Shown here: positions 29,708 through 33,077 of the stretch, piece by piece
Layout: each line of letters begins with the position of its first letter
Position numbering within the stretch: the stretch's first letter is position 1
From: Candidatus Daviesbacteria bacterium
GTDB lineage: Bacteria > Patescibacteriota > Microgenomatia > Daviesbacterales > UBA10151
Assembly: GCA_016176405.1 (NCBI GenBank)
Contig: JACOXG010000010.1
Location: 1 to 33,077 of the forward strand
DNA: 33,077 nt
Direction of reading: 5' to 3'
Notes under the pieces: model-generated
The model's input: the letters and a program-made list of their open reading frames with translations, nothing else
What the model was told of the DNA's origin: nothing
Database searches by the model: none
Program-made: the position numbers and the translations under genes

Positions 29708-30907
29708 ATGATTAATTTACTATATGATCTACAGCTAAGCGTATTAGACTCATTAGATGACGGGAATTTTATTATGACTACGGACTCTAATGTAAATGTA
29801 GCCACTGTATTGATAAAAAATTTACTTAATTTGTCTAATAACATAAAAATTTATGTTTTAGTGCCGCCAAAGTCTAAAATCCTAAACTTTAAAAATTATT
29901 TATTAAGTGACATACAATCTTCCAATTTAGACTTTATTGAGTACAAATATTATGGAAATCCGTTCGTAGATAGGATGTCCTTTTTTAGTCGAGATTTAAT
30001 TCAATCTCTGAAGAACTTGAAAGTTGATATTGTCTATACTAATGATCCATGCAAAGTTCTGGGGTATAAGACAGTGCTATATAGTCTATTATCAAAACCG
30101 GTTCCAGTGATGTCCAGAAATCACTGGGTGACCGGAAAGACAGACTATAAGGTTCCACAATACATTGACTTTGCTCTTAGACAATGCGAAGGAGCTTTGT
30201 ATTCTGATAATGCTACTTTCAATTCAAAATTTGCTGTCGATTCATTCTTATATAATGCAGAACAATACTTGAATAAAGAGACGATAGAGTCACTGTCTAA
30301 AAAATTAGATCATATAGAATGTGTAGACATAGATAAAATTGATCAATATAGAACTGATGAAAAGTTTGATGAATTTACTATGATTTTTGCAAATAGACTT
30401 AGTTATTACACTGGATGGAAAGAGACATTAGACGCTATAAATAGACTATGGAAAAGACGAAAAGATTTTCAAGTCATAGTCCCAGACCCTGGAAATAAAT
30501 TCAAACAAGAAGACTTATTTTCTGAATATAATTTTATTAAGACAGTGAATAAAGATACTTGGACTCATGAAGATTACATAAAAACCTGTTGGAAAGTAGA
30601 TGCCTGTATAGGTAACCATAAATATCCGGCTACTTGGGGCGGACTGGCTATAACAGAACCAATGGCAGCGTACAGTATTCCTATTATTCCTAAAAGACAC
30701 GCTTATTTAGAAATGTTTGATTCAGACTCTCATTCTTTTTTTACTGATGAAAATGATCTTATTAGAGCCATTGAATTTTATTTAGACAATAGAGAAATTT
30801 TAGAGAAAGATAAGCTAAGAGCCAGAGCCTTTTGTGAAAAGAATCTTTCACCTCAAAAATTTGCTGAATTTATTTTAGATAAGCTTAATATGCTATGCAT
30901 ATCATAA
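29708..30907 (+). CDS. GT-B type glycosyltransferase
   Basis: 399 residues. The C-terminal half matches GT-B/GT4-like enzymes: FANRLSYYTGWKETLDAINR (acceptance of the nucleotide-sugar domain start) and TWGGLAITEPMAAYSIPIIP with the conserved Glu, followed by a closing helix (KLRARAFCEKNLSPQKFAEF). The N-terminal half is a Rossmann-like acceptor domain (IKIYVLVPPKSK, VDIVYTNDP). It has no membrane segment. Location inside the replication block, just before a kinase-glycosylase-like fusion and DNA polymerase, suggests glycosylation of phage DNA bases, but a protein or surface target cannot be excluded. The next gene starts 13 bases before its stop. Confidence 0.75.
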   Translation: MINLLYDLQLSVLDSLDDGNFIMTTDSNVNVATVLIKNLLNLSNNIKIYVLVPPKSKILNFKNYLLSDIQSSNLDFIEYKYYGNPFVDRMSFFSRDLIQSLKNLKVDIVYTNDPCKVLGYKTVLYSLLSKPVPVMSRNHWVTGKTDYKVPQYIDFALRQCEGALYSDNATFNSKFAVDSFLYNAEQYLNKETIESLSKKLDHIECVDIDKIDQYRTDEKFDEFTMIFANRLSYYTGWKETLDAINRLWKRRKDFQVIVPDPGNKFKQEDLFSEYNFIKTVNKDTWTHEDYIKTCWKVDACIGNHKYPATWGGLAITEPMAAYSIPIIPKRHAYLEMFDSDSHSFFTDENDLIRAIEFYLDNREILEKDKLRARAFCEKNLSPQKFAEFILDKLNMLCIS

Positions 30908-31830
30908 TAACTGGTTGTGATAAAACTGGAAAAAGTTTTTTGGCTAGAGAGTTAAGCAAACGTTTATATTTTCCAGTTATCAATAGGCTAGTTCCAAAAC
31001 AAAATATTTTTATAGAATGTATTGACACGTTAACTGAATTAAAAAGTCCAATGATAATAGATAGATTTCATATAGATGAAGAAGTCTATGGACCAATAAA
31101 ACGTGGAAAAAGTAGATTTGATTTTAGACAATATAAGATAATAGAGCTTTTGATGTTGATGTTAAAAACAGTTAATGTTTATTGTATAGATTCGGAAAGT
31201 TCAATTCAGTCTAGAATAAACTTATCAAAAGAAAATGAATACATATCTAGTAACGAAGTCAACATAATTTTACGGTCATATGATAATTGCTTAAGGACCA
31301 GTATTTTAACTTGGAATACGTATAAATTAGGAGATGATATTAGTCCATTAGTAAGTTTGATACAAAAACAAACACTGAATTTAAGACGCAGACTTAATTT
31401 TTTGTCCTATAGGACAATAGGAAATTTACTCGGATCTATTTTAATAGTTGGAGATAGATATGGAGACAAATTATTGCCACCTCTAATTCCATTTGGTAAT
31501 AATGAGCCAGGACTAAGATTATTTTTAGCTTTAGAAAAGTCTAATCTGTCTTGGTCTGATATAATAATAACTAACTCAATTAAATTAAATAAAAATGAAA
31601 TCGGACTAGAAATTGACAATAAAAAAGCTTTAATTGAAGAATGTTCTTTGCCGAATATAAAAGTCATAGTCTGTTTGGGAAATAACGCGTATAATAATGT
31701 ATTGGCCATTAAACCAAAAATTTCGAACAATGTCATAATAAACAAAATACCTCACCCGAGTGCTTGGTTTGTCTATCAAAATAAATCCATAGAAAGTTAT
31801 TCGAGACTAATAGATGCAGCAATACTTTAA
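30895..31830 (+). CDS. P-loop (d)NMP-kinase-like domain fused to UDG-like domain
   Basis: 311 residues. Residues 1-150: Walker A GCDKTGKS (7-14), then MIIDRFHIDEEVYGPIKRG, close to the DR(Y/F/H) motif of thymidylate-kinase-like enzymes. From ~residue 178: ILIVGDRYGDKLL, PFGNNEPGLRLFLALEKS, DIIITNSIKLN, VIVCLGNNAYNNVL and PHPSAW, the order of motifs of the uracil-DNA glycosylase superfamily, with motif I altered. The fusion may phosphorylate a modified pyrimidine nucleotide and recognise a modified base, or guard against uracil. Both neighbours overlap it by 13-17 bases. Substrate is unknown; a fusion of two enzymes is clear, its job is inferred. Confidence 0.7.
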   Translation: MHIIITGCDKTGKSFLARELSKRLYFPVINRLVPKQNIFIECIDTLTELKSPMIIDRFHIDEEVYGPIKRGKSRFDFRQYKIIELLMLMLKTVNVYCIDSESSIQSRINLSKENEYISSNEVNIILRSYDNCLRTSILTWNTYKLGDDISPLVSLIQKQTLNLRRRLNFLSYRTIGNLLGSILIVGDRYGDKLLPPLIPFGNNEPGLRLFLALEKSNLSWSDIIITNSIKLNKNEIGLEIDNKKALIEECSLPNIKVIVCLGNNAYNNVLAIKPKISNNVIINKIPHPSAWFVYQNKSIESYSRLIDAAIL

Positions 31831-33077
31831 AAAATCAATGACGTTGGTTAAGTCTAAATTAGACTTTTCAGATCTTTTAAGGTTTATTGCAAAGTCACAA
31901 AGCCTAGTCATAGATACTGAGACTTCAGGTCTAAGACTATGGCAAGATGATTTTGTGTCTGCTATTGGGATTGGAGATATAGACAGACAATTTTTTCTAG
32001 ATTTGCGTCCTGATTGTTTGGATTATGAAATTAGTTTAAGTGAACTATTTGACTCTTTAAGAAAGACTAAAGTTATTATTGGCCATAATATAAAATTTGA
32101 CTTAGCCGGCCTATTAAGACTAGGATACGAGGTTCCAGATAATCAAGAAATTCATGACACAATTGTAATGGCTAGGTTGTTATCAATAGAAAGATTTCCT
32201 AAGTTAGGTCTCACTCCTTTAATCCAACAGTACATTTCAGAGTTTGGTAGTCAATATGATATAGACTTTAAGCAGTTCTTAAAGACTAATAAAATAAAGC
32301 TGTATTCTCAGTCCCCTAGTTTAGAGCTTGGGATCTACTGTTTAAATGATGTTTACTATACAGCTAGTCTATATGAAAAATTTAAACAATCATTAGTTTC
32401 TTTAAACTTGGTTGGACTTTGGAATCATGAGATTAAAGTAACTAAGACAGTTTGGAAAATGGAAAAACAAGGAGTTTTAATAGACAAGAAATATTGTAGC
32501 ACGGCCTTAAGTGTAATTAGCTTAAAGTCTAAGCAATTGGAGTCTGAAATTAACGAAGTGGCTGGTGAAGATGTAAACTTAGGAAGTAACAAACAGCTAT
32601 CAAAATTTTTTAGGGGTCTTAAATTAGAGGCTCCAACAAAAACTAAGAAGGGGGGCGAAAGTTGGGGAGAGGCTTCTTTAATTTTATTAGACCATCCAGT
32701 AGCTAAGAAATTGTTATCTTGGAGAGGACTTCAAAAATTAAAGACATCATATTTTGAGACATACTTAGAAAGAGAAAGTCCATTACATTGCTCATTTAAA
32801 AACTGGGGTACTGTTACTGGACGGTTTTCTTGTGTTGATCCTAATTTTCAACAGCTACCTAAAGAATTGACTAAAATTTTTGATGAAGATGAGACTAAAG
32901 AACTGTCAGAATTTCAAAAGGCTGCCATAGCCTTAGTGAAGGCTGATAAAGAACGCCAAGGAGGCGGTAAACTTTTAATAAAGTCTGTGTCTTCATATGA
33001 AGATGATATATTTGATGAAGAGAAACACATTTCTGCTAAGAGGTCTATAGTTCCTAGAGATGGAAATGTTTTTCTTA
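31814..33077 (+). CDS. polA: DNA polymerase I family A with 3'-5' exonuclease (3' partial)
   Basis: At least 421 residues; the gene runs off the right edge. Exo I LVIDTETSGL (Asp34, Glu36), Exo II IGHNIKFDL (Asp96) and Exo III YCLNDVYYTA (Tyr175, Asp179) form a complete proofreading site. The polymerase domain begins with GTVTGRFSCVDPNFQQLP, the family A signature before motif A. Between this and SIVPRDGNVFL lies an extra ~50 residues (about 32850-33030) absent from E. coli Pol I. No 5' nuclease domain precedes it. I begin at ATG 31814, which overlaps the kinase fusion by 17 bases; ATG 31838 is an alternative, and neither has a good ribosome site. It is the replicative polymerase. Confidence 0.9.
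   Translation, partial: MQQYFKKSMTLVKSKLDFSDLLRFIAKSQSLVIDTETSGLRLWQDDFVSAIGIGDIDRQFFLDLRPDCLDYEISLSELFDSLRKTKVIIGHNIKFDLAGLLRLGYEVPDNQEIHDTIVMARLLSIERFPKLGLTPLIQQYISEFGSQYDIDFKQFLKTNKIKLYSQSPSLELGIYCLNDVYYTASLYEKFKQSLVSLNLVGLWNHEIKVTKTVWKMEKQGVLIDKKYCSTALSVISLKSKQLESEINEVAGEDVNLGSNKQLSKFFRGLKLEAPTKTKKGGESWGEASLILLDHPVAKKLLSWRGLQKLKTSYFETYLERESPLHCSFKNWGTVTGRFSCVDPNFQQLPKELTKIFDEDETKELSEFQKAAIALVKADKERQGGGKLLIKSVSSYEDDIFDEEKHISAKRSIVPRDGNVFL

Overview
The window is part of the genome of a tailed double-stranded DNA phage, most likely with a long non-contractile (siphovirus-type) tail. It is AT-rich and every convincing gene lies on the + strand, tightly packed with many start/stop overlaps of a few bases. 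A tail tube protein, a tail-assembly chaperone with a -1 frameshift site, a tape-measure-like protein and a baseplate hub are present, and no sheath gene is seen. The host should be a bacterium: the phage carries a bacterial-type IF-3, a family A DNA polymerase, a DnaG-type primase, a DnaB-type helicase, a sigma-like factor and bacterial-type tRNAs. TAA, TAG and TGA are all used as ordinary stops.

Layout. 1-8.8 kb: large fibre or decoration proteins built from repeated beta-rich modules, beta-helices and a poly-glycine domain; the first gene is cut by the left edge. 8.8-16.7 kb: connector, tail completion, tail tube, chaperone G/GT, tape measure and baseplate/hub. 16.7-18.1 kb: small zinc-finger and TSCPD proteins, then a promoter-like motif, a strongly structured unassigned RNA and tRNA-Leu(UAA). 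18.1-22.4 kb: a run of small early-type genes including an HExxH peptidase, a sigma-like factor, a one-helix membrane peptide overlapping translation initiation factor IF-3, a zinc deaminase and several conserved phage hypotheticals. 22.4-29.5 kb: SNF2 helicase, DEDD exonuclease, replicative helicase, an initiator-like tRNA(CAU), tRNA-Ile(UAU), primase and an SSB-like protein. 29.5-29.7 kb: a non-coding stretch with six iteron-like GGACCT elements. 29.7-33.1 kb: a GT-B glycosyltransferase, a P-loop kinase fused to a uracil-DNA-glycosylase-like domain, and DNA polymerase I, cut by the right edge.

How the parts fit. The most unusual theme is translation initiation. The phage encodes its own IF-3 and a tRNA(CAU) with two of the classical bacterial initiator determinants, three G:C pairs in the anticodon stem and A11:U24, but with a closed G1:C72 pair where bacterial initiators are mismatched. 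It also has tRNAs for the A-ending codons AUA and UUA, which suit its AT-rich genes. Many of its genes lack a well-placed Shine-Dalgarno sequence. A second theme is DNA chemistry: a glycosyltransferase and a kinase-glycosylase-like fusion sit directly before the polymerase, which suggests base modification or nucleotide quality control. Other points of note are the unassigned structured RNA at 17829-17967, a gene whose Cys/His motif is split by an in-frame TGA in a GC-rich island at 25.3-25.8 kb, and a protein gene that reads through tRNA-Ile. All identifications come from reading motifs by eye; no database search was run.
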